The position numbers were made by a program, and so were the translations under genes. A stretch of 8,631 bases of DNA. It comes from Thermoleophilia bacterium (GTDB lineage: Bacteria > Actinomycetota > Thermoleophilia > RBG-16-64-13). This document shows, one piece after another, positions 1-7,742 of the stretch; position 1 is the first letter of the stretch, and every line of letters begins with the position of its first letter. The stretch covers positions 1-8,631 of the forward strand of contig JAFGIH010000804.1 of the NCBI GenBank assembly GCA_016929985.1. The letters are read 5' to 3'. The notes under the pieces are model-generated. The model was not told the DNA's origin, searched no databases, and was given only the letters and a program-made list of their open reading frames with translations.

Positions 1-534
1 GTGGAGTGGTTCAAGAGCATCGGCACCGACAACTCCACCGGTCACAAGCTCTTCAGCGTCTCCGGTGACTGCACGCGTCCGGGTGTGTACGAGTTCCCGT
101 TCGGTACCACCGTGGCCGGACTGTTGAGAGAAGTCAGCGGCGAAGATGCCAAGGCCGTCCAGATCGGGGGCGCCTCCGGACGATGTGTGCCCAGAAAGGA
201 TTTCGAGAGACGCCTGGCCTTCGAGGACATCCCCACCGGCGGTTCGGTCATCGTCATCGGGCCCGATCGAGACATGCTCGACCTGGCCCACAACCTCCTC
301 GATTTCTTCGTGGACGAGTCGTGCGGCCAATGCACGCCTTGCCGCCTGGGCAACAGCAAGCTGCTGGAAGGCGTGGAGATGCTCCGCCAGGGCACGTGCA
401 CCCCGGAATACCTCGGCGAACTGAGAGGACTGGCCAACACCATGCAGGTCGCGTCCAAATGTGGCCTCGGTCAGACCAGCTCAGTGGCGTTCGTGTCCAT
501 CCTCGAGAGCTTCGGAGATGAGATCCATGCCTGA
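1..534 (+). CDS. hydB: HydB/NuoF-like NADH-dehydrogenase flavoprotein subunit of [FeFe] hydrogenase, C-terminal part (5' end outside window)
   Basis: This is the last 177 residues of a NuoF/HydB-family protein, which in soluble hydrogenases carries FMN and NADH sites and passes electrons to the hydrogenase subunit. The GTG at base 1 is probably internal: the opening residues (VEWFKSIGT..STGHK) match the middle of NuoF just after the flavin domain. Next comes an SLBB segment (about residues 17-90, with GVYEFPFGTT and AVQIGGASGRCVP). Then comes the [4Fe-4S] domain with SCGQCTPCRLG (C108, C111, C114) and the distal CGLGQT (C154). The protein stops soon after this domain and has no C-terminal bacterial-ferredoxin extension, which many HydB proteins carry. 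The overlap with hydA (ATGCCTGA) suggests translational coupling, so I call it HydB rather than a Complex I subunit. The flavin and NADH motifs lie upstream and cannot be checked. Confidence 0.9.
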   Translation: MEWFKSIGTDNSTGHKLFSVSGDCTRPGVYEFPFGTTVAGLLREVSGEDAKAVQIGGASGRCVPRKDFERRLAFEDIPTGGSVIVIGPDRDMLDLAHNLLDFFVDESCGQCTPCRLGNSKLLEGVEMLRQGTCTPEYLGELRGLANTMQVASKCGLGQTSSVAFVSILESFGDEIHA

Positions 535-2455
535 GAAATCCGCCCTCCCCACGCGGCGCGCGCCGCTCAGCCAGCTCTTCCAGCCCGACGCGAGCCACGA
601 GCCGGCCCCCTCGGGGGCGCTCGGCGCGACGATCGCCGTGACCATCGACGGCATCGAGACCAAGGTCCCTCTCGGTTCGACCATCCTGCAGGCGGCGCAG
701 GGTGTCGGCATCCGCATCCCGACCCTCTGCCACCACCCTGATCTGGAAGTGGCGGGCATCTGCCGGATCTGCCTGGTGGAGGTCGAAGGCCAGCGGACCC
801 TCCAGGCCGCCTGCGCCTACCCCATCACGGCCCCCATCAAGGTCAACACCTACTCGAAAGCGGTCCGCATCGCCCGCCGCCATATCCTTGACCTCTTGCT
901 CTCCGAGCATTGCGGCGACTGCTACTCCTGCAAGCGCAACGGCAACTGCGAGCTGCAGGCGCTGGCTGAAGAGCACGGCATCGACTCGTTCCGCTTCGGA
1001 CATGTCGAGCAGCCGGGCCCCGTGGACGATTCGAGCTTCTCGGTCGTGCGAGACATGAACAAGTGCATCCGCTGCCGCCGCTGCGTACGCACCTGCATCG
1101 ACATGCAGGAGGTGGGCGTGCTGGAGGCCACCAAGCGCTCCAAGGACGTCCTCATCTCCACCTTCATGCAGAAGCCGCTCAGCCAGGTGGTTTGCATAAA
1201 CTGTGGACAATGCATCAACCGCTGCCCGACCGCTGCTCTGTACGCCAAGGACGCGTCCGACGAGGTCTGGAAGGCCCTGGACGATCCCGACAAGCACGTG
1301 GTCATCCAAACGGCCCCTTCGCCGCGGGCGGCCATGGGCGAGATGTTCGGGCTACCACCGGGCACCACCGTCACCTATCAGATGAACACGGCACTCAAGC
1401 GCATGGGCTTCGCCCACGTCTTCGACACCAACTTCACCGCCGACCTGACCATCATCGAAGAGGGCACCGAGCTGATCCTCCGGCTCTACAAAGCCCTGGT
1501 GCAAGGCGACACGTCGGTCGCGCTCCCCCAGTTCACGAGTTGCTCGCCGGGATGGGTCAAGTACTGCGAGCACTTCTATCCCGAGTACATCCCCAACCTC
1601 TCTAGCGCCAAGAGCCCGCAGCAGATGTTCGGCGCGCTTATCAAGACCTTCTACGCCGAGAAGATGGGCGTCGACCCGGCCAAGATCGTGAGTGTTGCCG
1701 TGATGCCCTGCACAGCCAAGAAGTTCGAGTGTGACCGCCCGGAGATGAACGCCAGCGGCTACAAAGACGTCGACTTCGGCATCACCACCCGAGAGCTGGG
1801 ACGGATGTTCCGGCAGGCCGGCCTGGACGTGCCCTCACTGCCTAAGTCGGACTTCGACGACCCGTTCGGTGGGGCTACCGGGTCGGGACTCATCTTCGGC
1901 GCCACCGGCGGCGTGATGGAGTCGGCCCTGCGCACGGTGCTCGAGCTGGTGACAGGCAGGAAGCTCGAATCCATCTATGAGCACGGCGACATCCTGCCCG
2001 TGAGAGGCTTCGAGGGCGTCCGCTACGCCGAGATCCCAATCGAACAGGTCGGGCCGGTTCCCGCAATACTGGCTCACCTTGTCCCCGACTGGGATTGGCT
2101 GAAAGGCGTCACCCTCAAGGTGGCCGTCGCGCACGGTACCGCGAACGCCCGCAAGGTCATGGAAGACATCAAGGGCGGCGGGCACTTCAGTGGCTGCCAC
2201 TTCATCGAGTTCATGGCCTGCCCCGGAGGCTGCCTAGGCGGCGGCGGCCAGCCTATACCCACCAGCGCGGAGATCCGGGCGGCGCGCGCCAACGCCATCT
2301 ACGGTGAAGAGAAGACCCTCAGCGTGCGCAAGTCCTTCGAGAACCCCGCCGTCACACGTGCGTACGGGGAGTTCCTCACCGACGGGCCATGCGGACACGA
2401 GGCCCACAGGCTCCTCCATACTCACTACACGAGTCGGGGGAAGCATATGGCTTGA
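527..2455 (+). CDS. hydA: [FeFe] hydrogenase catalytic subunit, M3-type (NADH/ferredoxin-linked)
   Basis: This 642-residue cytoplasmic enzyme should catalyse 2H+ + 2e- <-> H2, probably using electrons from its HydB partner and ferredoxin. Domains in order: a plant-type [2Fe-2S] domain (C68, C79, C82, C96); a His-Cys [4Fe-4S] site (H128, C132, C135, C141); two [4Fe-4S] sites, CIRCRRCVRTC (C180, 183, 186, 190) and CINCGQCINRCP (C223, 226, 229, 233); then the H-cluster domain. H-cluster motifs are L1 TSCSPGW (337-343), L2 MPCTAKKFE (C395) and L3 EFMACPGGCLGGGGQP (C565, C569). A small-subunit-like tail (YGEFL..LLHTHYTSRG) closes the protein. I chose ATG 527 because GGAG at 514-517 is well spaced; ATG 518 is the alternative, and the reading frame stays open further upstream inside hydB. 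L1 has Ser where the textbook motif has a second Cys. No maturase genes (hydE, hydF, hydG) lie in the window. Confidence 0.97.
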   Translation: MPEKSALPTRRAPLSQLFQPDASHEPAPSGALGATIAVTIDGIETKVPLGSTILQAAQGVGIRIPTLCHHPDLEVAGICRICLVEVEGQRTLQAACAYPITAPIKVNTYSKAVRIARRHILDLLLSEHCGDCYSCKRNGNCELQALAEEHGIDSFRFGHVEQPGPVDDSSFSVVRDMNKCIRCRRCVRTCIDMQEVGVLEATKRSKDVLISTFMQKPLSQVVCINCGQCINRCPTAALYAKDASDEVWKALDDPDKHVVIQTAPSPRAAMGEMFGLPPGTTVTYQMNTALKRMGFAHVFDTNFTADLTIIEEGTELILRLYKALVQGDTSVALPQFTSCSPGWVKYCEHFYPEYIPNLSSAKSPQQMFGALIKTFYAEKMGVDPAKIVSVAVMPCTAKKFECDRPEMNASGYKDVDFGITTRELGRMFRQAGLDVPSLPKSDFDDPFGGATGSGLIFGATGGVMESALRTVLELVTGRKLESIYEHGDILPVRGFEGVRYAEIPIEQVGPVPAILAHLVPDWDWLKGVTLKVAVAHGTANARKVMEDIKGGGHFSGCHFIEFMACPGGCLGGGGQPIPTSAEIRAARANAIYGEEKTLSVRKSFENPAVTRAYGEFLTDGPCGHEAHRLLHTHYTSRGKHMA

Positions 2456-2468
2456 CGCTTAGGCATCC

Positions 2469-2506
2469 GGCCGAGCAGGGTCAACAGGTTTCAGTCTTGC
2501 TCGGCC
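2469..2506 (+). repeat. 9-bp perfect inverted repeat downstream of hydA
   Basis: The arms GGCCGAGCA (2469-2477) and TGCTCGGCC (2498-2506) are exact reverse complements around a 20-nt loop. The repeat begins 14 nt after the hydA stop codon. A further copy of TGCTCGGC follows at 2510-2517, so an alternative pairing is possible. There is no T-run after the stem, so a classical Rho-independent terminator is not supported. It may act as a 3'-stabilising or processing hairpin between hydA and the next gene, or as a protein-binding site. Its function is unproven. Confidence 0.5.
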
Positions 2507-2544
2507 TAGTGCTCGGCGGGCAAGTCTACGACCGAGAGAGCGAG

Positions 2545-2550
2545 AGGTGA
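2545..2550 (+). promoter_or_regulatory. Ribosome binding site AGGTGA that decides the start of the PEPCK-like gene
   Basis: AGGTGA matches the anti-Shine-Dalgarno consensus and lies 5 nt upstream of GTG 2556. It overlaps the upstream in-frame GTG at 2547, which makes that start unlikely. The in-frame ATG at 2592 has only a GGAG about 12 nt away. Confidence 0.55.
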
Positions 2551-2555
2551 GAACG

Positions 2556-4484
2556 GTGACCGGTGTCCAACATACGGAGCATAGCCGGGTGATGAGCGAT
2601 GTCGAGGCTGCCCACTTGCCCGCTGAAATCAGGCGCGTACTTGAAGCTGCCCCATCCCTGCGACTGGTGGGAACCACCGAGGAACTGCTTTCGCTCGCCA
2701 CCGGCGGCCCCGACATCGACCGTATGGAAGTCTCCTACCAGCTGCCCGACGGCACTGAGATCATAGAGGCTGAGGTGGCTCGCGTCCGCAACGGCATCGC
2801 GGTGAACTACACCGATCCTTATATGCGCAGACGCGACCCGGACTGCCTCTACATAGGCGACCACGGCCCCACCGGCAAGCCGCGCTTCATCGACCATTTC
2901 GGCTCTGGCTTCGCCACTTTGCGCCACGACACTCTGCGCTGGCTGGCCTTCCAGGATCTGGCCGCCTTCTATTTCCGCACCGGCTTTGCGGACCTCGGCG
3001 CGAGCGCCGTGGCCGTGGTGCCGGCCAACGCCGCTTTCTTCGGCCTCGGCCTCGCCATGTTGCAGGGGATCATCCCGTTAGAGGAGATCTCCGAAGACTT
3101 CAAGCCGACGGTGTTCCTGTTCGTGGCCCCGCCCTACCGGCATACGCATTTCGCGGGCAAGCAGGTGGTGGTGCACAATCGTATCCCCAGCCGTCACGAG
3201 ATCTTCTCCTACAACCTCTATCCGGGGCCGAGCGCCAAGAAGGGCGTGTACGGCACTCTCATCCGCAAAGGAGCCAGAGAGGGATGGGTGGCGGCGCACT
3301 GCTCGGCCGTGCGGGTGATCACCCCTTACGACAACGTGGTCACCTTCATGCACGAAGGAGCCAGCGGGGGTGGCAAGAGCGAGATGTTGGAACAGCCCCA
3401 CCGCTTGCCTGACGGGCGTCTGCTCAAAGGCAGGAACCTCCTCACCGGCGAGGAACGCCACCTGGAGATCCCCCGGACCTGCGAGCTGGAGCCCGTCTGT
3501 GACGACATGGCCATGTGCCACCCCTCCTTTCAGAAGAAAGACGGGCGCCTCTGGATCGCGGACGCAGAAGACGCCTGGTTCGTGCGCGTTGACCACATCA
3601 AGGAGTACGGGACCGACCCCGACCTGGAAAAGCTGACCGCCGCCCCGGCCACTCCGCTCCTGTTCCTGAACATCGACGCTGTGCCTGGCAGCCGAGCGCT
3701 TATCTGGGAGCACACCCTGGACGCGCCGGGAGAGCCCTGCCCCAATCCCCGGTTGATCATCCCGCGCCGGGTTATCCCGCACGTGGTTGACGAACCAGTC
3801 CCGGTGGATGTCCGGAGCATGGGGGTGCGGACTCCCCCTTGCACCAAAGAGAAGCCCACTTACGGCATCATCGGCCTCTTCCACGTGCTTCCCCCGGCCT
3901 TGGCCTGGCTTTGGCGCTTGGTCGCTCCCCGGGGTCACGCCAATCCCAGCATCGTGGACGGCAGCGGCATGGCCAGCGAGGGGGTGGGCAGCTACTGGCC
4001 CTTTGCCACCGAGAACATGGTCGATCAGGCCAACCTCCTCCTTGCTCAGTTCCTGACCGCTACGCGCACGCGCTACATCCTGGTGCCCAACCAACACATC
4101 GGGGTCTGGCGGACCGGGTTCATGCCCCAGTGGCTGGCCCGCGACTACCTGGCCCGGCGTGGTATCGCCCGCTTCCGCCCGGGGCAGCTCTCCCCGTCTC
4201 GCTGTCCTTTGCTCGGCTACAGCCTCACCAATATGCGCATCGAGGGCGTCCCCATCCTGCCCCAGTTCCTCCAAGTAGAGACCCAACCCGAGGTCGGTCT
4301 GGAGGCATACGATGCAGGCGCCGCCCAGTTGACTGACTTCTTCGAGCGGCACCTCCAGGTCTATCTGACCCCGGCGCTCGACCCCAAAGGCCGCGAGATC
4401 ATCGAGTGTTGCCTTCGAGGCGGTTCGGTACAAGACTACGCGGCTTTGGTGCCAGGATTTGACAATCCTACGCTCGCGTCTTGA
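2556..4484 (+). CDS. PEPCK/HPr-kinase-like P-loop protein, probably DUF4914 family
   Basis: This 642-residue soluble protein has no experimentally known function that I can recall; from memory it fits DUF4914. Its centre repeats, in order, the active-site signature of ATP-type PEP carboxykinase: SAKKGVYG (K228, K229; compare EMKKG), AAHCSA (H248; compare MHCSA), P-loop GASGGGKSE (268-276, K274; compare GLSGTGKT, and close to the HPr-kinase GxSGxGKSE) and CDD (D316, D317; compare GDDEHGW). The lysine, histidine and aspartate are the Mn2+ ligands in PEPCK. An N-terminal segment, MRRRDPDCLYIGD, loosely recalls the PEPCK RSPKD region. No signal peptide or membrane segment is evident. GTG 2556 is chosen for its AGGTGA site; ATG 2592 would shorten it by 12 residues. 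It lies 100 bp after hydA on the same strand, so co-transcription is possible. A nucleotide-dependent phosphotransfer or carboxykinase-like role is inference; the substrate is unknown. Confidence 0.85.
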   Translation: MTGVQHTEHSRVMSDVEAAHLPAEIRRVLEAAPSLRLVGTTEELLSLATGGPDIDRMEVSYQLPDGTEIIEAEVARVRNGIAVNYTDPYMRRRDPDCLYIGDHGPTGKPRFIDHFGSGFATLRHDTLRWLAFQDLAAFYFRTGFADLGASAVAVVPANAAFFGLGLAMLQGIIPLEEISEDFKPTVFLFVAPPYRHTHFAGKQVVVHNRIPSRHEIFSYNLYPGPSAKKGVYGTLIRKGAREGWVAAHCSAVRVITPYDNVVTFMHEGASGGGKSEMLEQPHRLPDGRLLKGRNLLTGEERHLEIPRTCELEPVCDDMAMCHPSFQKKDGRLWIADAEDAWFVRVDHIKEYGTDPDLEKLTAAPATPLLFLNIDAVPGSRALIWEHTLDAPGEPCPNPRLIIPRRVIPHVVDEPVPVDVRSMGVRTPPCTKEKPTYGIIGLFHVLPPALAWLWRLVAPRGHANPSIVDGSGMASEGVGSYWPFATENMVDQANLLLAQFLTATRTRYILVPNQHIGVWRTGFMPQWLARDYLARRGIARFRPGQLSPSRCPLLGYSLTNMRIEGVPILPQFLQVETQPEVGLEAYDAGAAQLTDFFERHLQVYLTPALDPKGREIIECCLRGGSVQDYAALVPGFDNPTLAS

Positions 4485-4495
4485 GGAAGGCCGCG

Positions 4496-4609
4496 ATGCT
4501 GAGGCCGCATCCTCACCCGGATCTGGTCATCGAAGCGATCGTCCGCGGATACCCGCACGTGGTCGTGGAGCTAGAGAAGGCAATCCGGCGGCGCATTACA
4601 CGCGGCTAA
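4496..4609 (+). CDS. Possible small protein, 37 residues
   Basis: This short reading frame runs from ATG 4496 to TAA 4607-4609. It is preceded by a strong GAGGAAGG (4483-4490) with 5 nt spacing, which overlaps the stop codon of the gene before it. The product begins MLRPHPHPD and then has an amphipathic, helix-like stretch (LVIEAIVRGYPHVVVELEKA) ending in a basic tail (IRRRITRG). I recognise no family. The placement, ribosome binding site and plausible amino-acid composition support translation as the last gene of the preceding unit. It could equally be the remnant of a longer gene or a chance frame, as GC-rich DNA often stays open. Confidence 0.4.
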   Translation: MLRPHPHPDLVIEAIVRGYPHVVVELEKAIRRRITRG

Positions 4610-4687
4610 GCGCAGTGCTCCGCCGCGCCGGAAGAGCGGTCGATTCGCCCACTTCAGTGGAGTGTCTTCGGGGGCTATGATGATTGG

Positions 4688-7113
4688 ATGTACCTACTCA
4701 CCGGATTGTCATCTGCAGAAGTCGCGGAGCGTCGCTCCCGCTACGGGCCCAACGCCCTGCCTGAGCCACGCTACCGTCTACCTCGGCTCATCTTCAGGCA
4801 GTTCCGGGGCGTCTTCAACCTGCTGCTTGTCGTTGCTGCTGGAATCACCTTTGCTCTAGGCGAACCAATCGACGCCTCGTTCATTCTGTTCTTCGTGTTC
4901 TTGGGGACCGGACTGAACGTCTTTCAGGAATACAAGTCGAACGCCGCCGCCGACAAGCTGAAGTCATACCTCTTGCGCACCATCACCGTGCACCGGGACG
5001 GCGCCCAACAGGAGATCCCCACTGAGGACCTCGTTCCCGGAGATATCCTCAAGCTCGAGTCGGGCGACATAGTCCCCGCCGATGCTGTCATCCGTGAGGC
5101 CCGTGATTTTCTGGTGGACGAGACCACCTTCACCGGCGAGAGCATCCCCGTCTCGAAGCAGGCGGCCCCGGCTGAAGCTGCGGAACCTGGCGAGGAACAC
5201 CGTCTGCTGCAGGGCGTGGTCATCGTCCGGGGCAACGCCCTGGCCGAGGTGACGGCCACTGGCATCCACACCCAGCTCGCCGCGATATCCGCCAAGGCAT
5301 CCTCCGTCCAAGCAGAGAGCGAACTGGTCAAAGGGGTGGACCGCATCAGCCGGTTCATCCTGTGGACGACCATCATCACCCTGGTGTTCGTCATCCTGGC
5401 CAATCTCCTCATCGAACGCGGGGACACCGACATATCGCACCTGTTCATCTTCGCCATCGCGCTTGCGGTCTCCGTCATCCCTGAGGCCCTGCCGCTGGTA
5501 CTCACCTTCTCGCTTTCCCGTGGTGCTCTCCGGTTCGCCCAGCACGATGTGATCGTCAAGCGGCTCTCGGCGGTGCAAGACCTGGGATCGGTGAACCTCC
5601 TCTGCACCGATAAGACCGGCACCATAACCGAGAATCGTCTCGTGCACGTTGGCGACTACCTCGCGCCGGACTCGGACTTTCACCCGCTGGTGCTGGCCAG
5701 ACTGGCGGGGCACGATATAGGAGAACGCATCCCCGAGCCCTTTGACCGGGCGTCGGACGAGGGTCTATCTGCCGACCAGCGCGCGGAGGTGGAGCGCTTC
5801 GAGATGGTGGAGGAGGAAGCCTTCGACCCCGTCCTGCGTAGCAACGGAGCGGTGGTGCTCCGCGACGACGGCCTTCGGCTCCACATCCGCCGGGGCAGCC
5901 CCGAGTACTTCTTCGACCAAGGTCTGGCGGAGCCCGAGAAGGTGGCCGTCTGGCTGGCGCGGGAAGAGCGTCTTGGTCATCGGGTGTTGGGCGTCAGCTA
6001 TGCAGACGGCGGGGCTGCCCGGTTCGGCGGGTTCGTGTCGTTCGAGGACAAGCTCAAGGCCACCACACAGGAGACCGTGGCTGAGGCGTAGCGCCTGAAC
6101 GTGGCCATCGCCATCATCACCGGTGACGCCTTGATGGTGGCCGAGGCGGTAGGGCGAGAAGCGGGACTGGTGACCGACACCGAGGAGGTGGTCGAAGCCT
6201 CGGCATTCCTCGCTCTCCCTCTGCAGGAGCAACACCGGCGCATCGGCTCGATCCGGGTATTCGCCCGCACCAGGCCCGAGCATAAGCTGGAACTGATCGA
6301 ACTCCTCAAAGAGGAGTACACCGTGGGCTTCCTGGGGGAGGGCATCAACGACGCCCTGCTCTCAAGGCCGCTCACGCTTCCATGGTGGTGGAGTCGGCCG
6401 CCGATGTGGCTCGGGAGACCGCCGACATCATCCTTCTCAAGAACGACCTACGGGTGATCATCGACGGCATCCGCTTCGGCCGGGAGACGCACGCCAACAC
6501 CCTCAAGTATATCCGGGCCACGCTCATCTCCAACTTCGGCAACTTCTACGCGGTGGCCATGGGCTCGCTCTTCATCAGCTTCCTGCCTATGCTGCCCAAG
6601 CAGTTGCTGCTGCTTAACCTGGTCTCCGACTTCCCCATGATGGCAATTGCGTTTGACCGGGTGGCCGAGCGGGAAGTGGCCCATCCCCAGCGCTACGACT
6701 TCCGTTCTCTCTACATCATGTTCCTCACCCTGGGGCTGGTGAGTACCGTGTTCGAGTTCCTGTACTTCGGCCTGTTCTACCGCATCTCCCCGGAGGTGCT
6801 GCAGACCAACTGGTTCATCGGCAGCGTCCTCACCGAACTCCTGCTCTTGGCCTCGATCCGCACGTTGCTGCCTATCGAGAAGGCGGGCAGACCGGCGCCG
6901 CTCATCGTGTGGCTTTCGCTGGGTGCGTTCGCCCTCACCCTGGCTCTGCCGCTCATCCCCGCGACGGCGGGCTTCTTCGAGTTCACCAGACCGACCATGG
7001 CCCATCTTGGCGTCATCGTGGGACTGGCTTTCCTCTACCTCATCGTGACGGAAGTGGTCAAACGCCCGCTAGTCCGGGTATTAGGTAGGCGGGACCAGAG
7101 CCTGGGCACTTGA
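4688..7113 (+). pseudogene. Broken MgtA-like (P3B) P-type ATPase, probable cation transporter
   Basis: The region covers an entire P-type ATPase of about 808 codons, but the frame is interrupted twice. Seen in order: N-terminal GLSSAEVAERRSRYGPNALPE; first membrane pair; actuator motif TGES (149-152); M4 motif PEALP; phosphorylation motif DKTGT (D308); a short nucleotide-binding domain with RRGSPE; TGD; GEGINDA; and the C-terminal helices. The PEALP..IVKRL..AVQ pattern and the C-terminal LPKQLLLLNL..DFPMMAIAFD resemble Mg2+-type MgtA pumps. A TAG (6089-6091) falls between QETVAEA and RLNVAIAIITGD, where homologues read through. Between GINDA (ends 6355) and KAAHASMVVESA (from 6364) there are 8 nt where 9 are expected, a one-base loss. 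EDKLK replaces DPxK and GEG replaces GDG, although these may be subfamily traits. The start ATG 4688 has only a weak GGGG upstream. Sequencing or assembly error is the main alternative. Confidence 0.85.
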
Positions 7114-7457
7114 GGGGCGACGTCCACCCCACGCTCTCCTCCCGTGGGGCGATTCCACCCGGCGTCGGCCAGCCAACTCACGTAGTCGTCATGGAACCGG
7201 CTGTTCACCTCCGCGGGTGTCTTCCCCTCCCACCGGCCGAAGGAGATCTCCTTCAGACCGTCGCGCACCTGCGGCTTCAACCCCGCCGCGACACAGAGGG
7301 GGCGCGCAGTATCCAGGCAGCGAGCTATAGGCCAAGGCGAAATCATCGGCCATGCGCTGGCCCTCGGGCGTCAGGTCCACGTCCAGGACCCGGTGTAGAC
7401 GCCGCTCTGGCTCGCCTGTGTCTCTCCATGCCGTAGGAAGTAGATGCTCAGATCCAT
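7114..7457 (-). pseudogene. Histidine phosphatase (phosphoglycerate mutase / CobC-like) remnant
   Basis: Read on the minus strand from ATG 7457, the first frame gives MDLSIYFLRHGETQ..YTG, with the catalytic RHG motif at about 7425-7433. It hits a stop shortly afterwards. The family pattern resumes one frame over as LDVDLTPEGQRMADDFALAY (about 7386-7327), the shift lying at 7387-7388 where one base appears lost. It shifts again near 7321-7329 to ARCLDTARPL..AGLKPQVRDGL, EISFGRWEGKTPAEV and W..PTGGERGVDVA. Residues usually found between the second and third blocks seem to be missing. Homology fades at about 7117, next to the ATPase stop codon, so the C-terminal part with the second catalytic histidine (SHG) is absent. 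Two frame breaks plus a 3' truncation make a functional product very unlikely. The family assignment is firm; the substrate of the ancestral enzyme cannot be told. Confidence 0.82.
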
Positions 7458-7713
7458 GACTGATGTGCCCTTTCACAAGGTCGGTGATTCAGCCGAAGCA
7501 CGGTCCAGCCACACCACTCCTGGGAGCTCAGATCTCTCGAGCGGCCGAACGATTACGTCCCCCACACCAAGACCGACCGGCAAAGCCGGCCGGCGGCTGA
7601 CCACCGTCCATGCGTCTCTAGCAGCGTCCGAACAGGGCCTAATTCTGGCGGTATTGGATGTACGGGTGTCTGCCAGGTGGTCAGCGCCTCATTCGGAGAT
7701 TTCAGCCAACTGC

Positions 7714-7742
7714 TTGACGCCCATGGGCCGCAGTGATTAAGT
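7714..7742 (+). promoter_or_regulatory. Candidate sigma-70-type promoter of the arsR-cupin-ABC unit
   Basis: TTGACG (7714-7719) matches five of six bases of the -35 consensus. With a 17-nt spacer the -10 position falls on TTAAGT (7737-7742), a weak match inside the left operator arm; TATATG at 7742-7747 is closer to consensus but spaced 22 nt. Either way the operator overlaps the core promoter, which fits repression by steric exclusion. The assignment is by eye. Confidence 0.4.

Noticed and set aside
461..526. Longer N-terminus for hydA starting at ATG 461
   Set aside because: It would overlap hydB by 74 bp through its conserved CGLGQT region. ATG 527 has a proper GGAG and the usual short stop/start overlap.
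254..1309. Long open frame on the minus strand opposite hydB and hydA
   Set aside because: It is antisense to well-conserved iron-sulfur domains, has no recognisable motif and is explained by codon bias.
3078..4433. Long open frame of 451 codons on the minus strand, opposite the PEPCK-like gene
   Set aside because: Composition is rich in Gly, Asp, His and Val with no family motif, typical of a shadow frame in GC-rich DNA. The + strand carries clear conserved motifs throughout.
7577..7589. CCGGC-AAA-GCCGG hairpin as a terminator
   Set aside because: A 5-bp stem without a T-run is expected by chance in DNA of this GC content.
7444..7740. Open frame of 98 codons on the + strand before the arsR-like gene
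   Set aside because: Ser/Arg/Thr/Pro-rich with no motif, it runs over the start of the phosphatase remnant and the operator, and looks like a chance frame.
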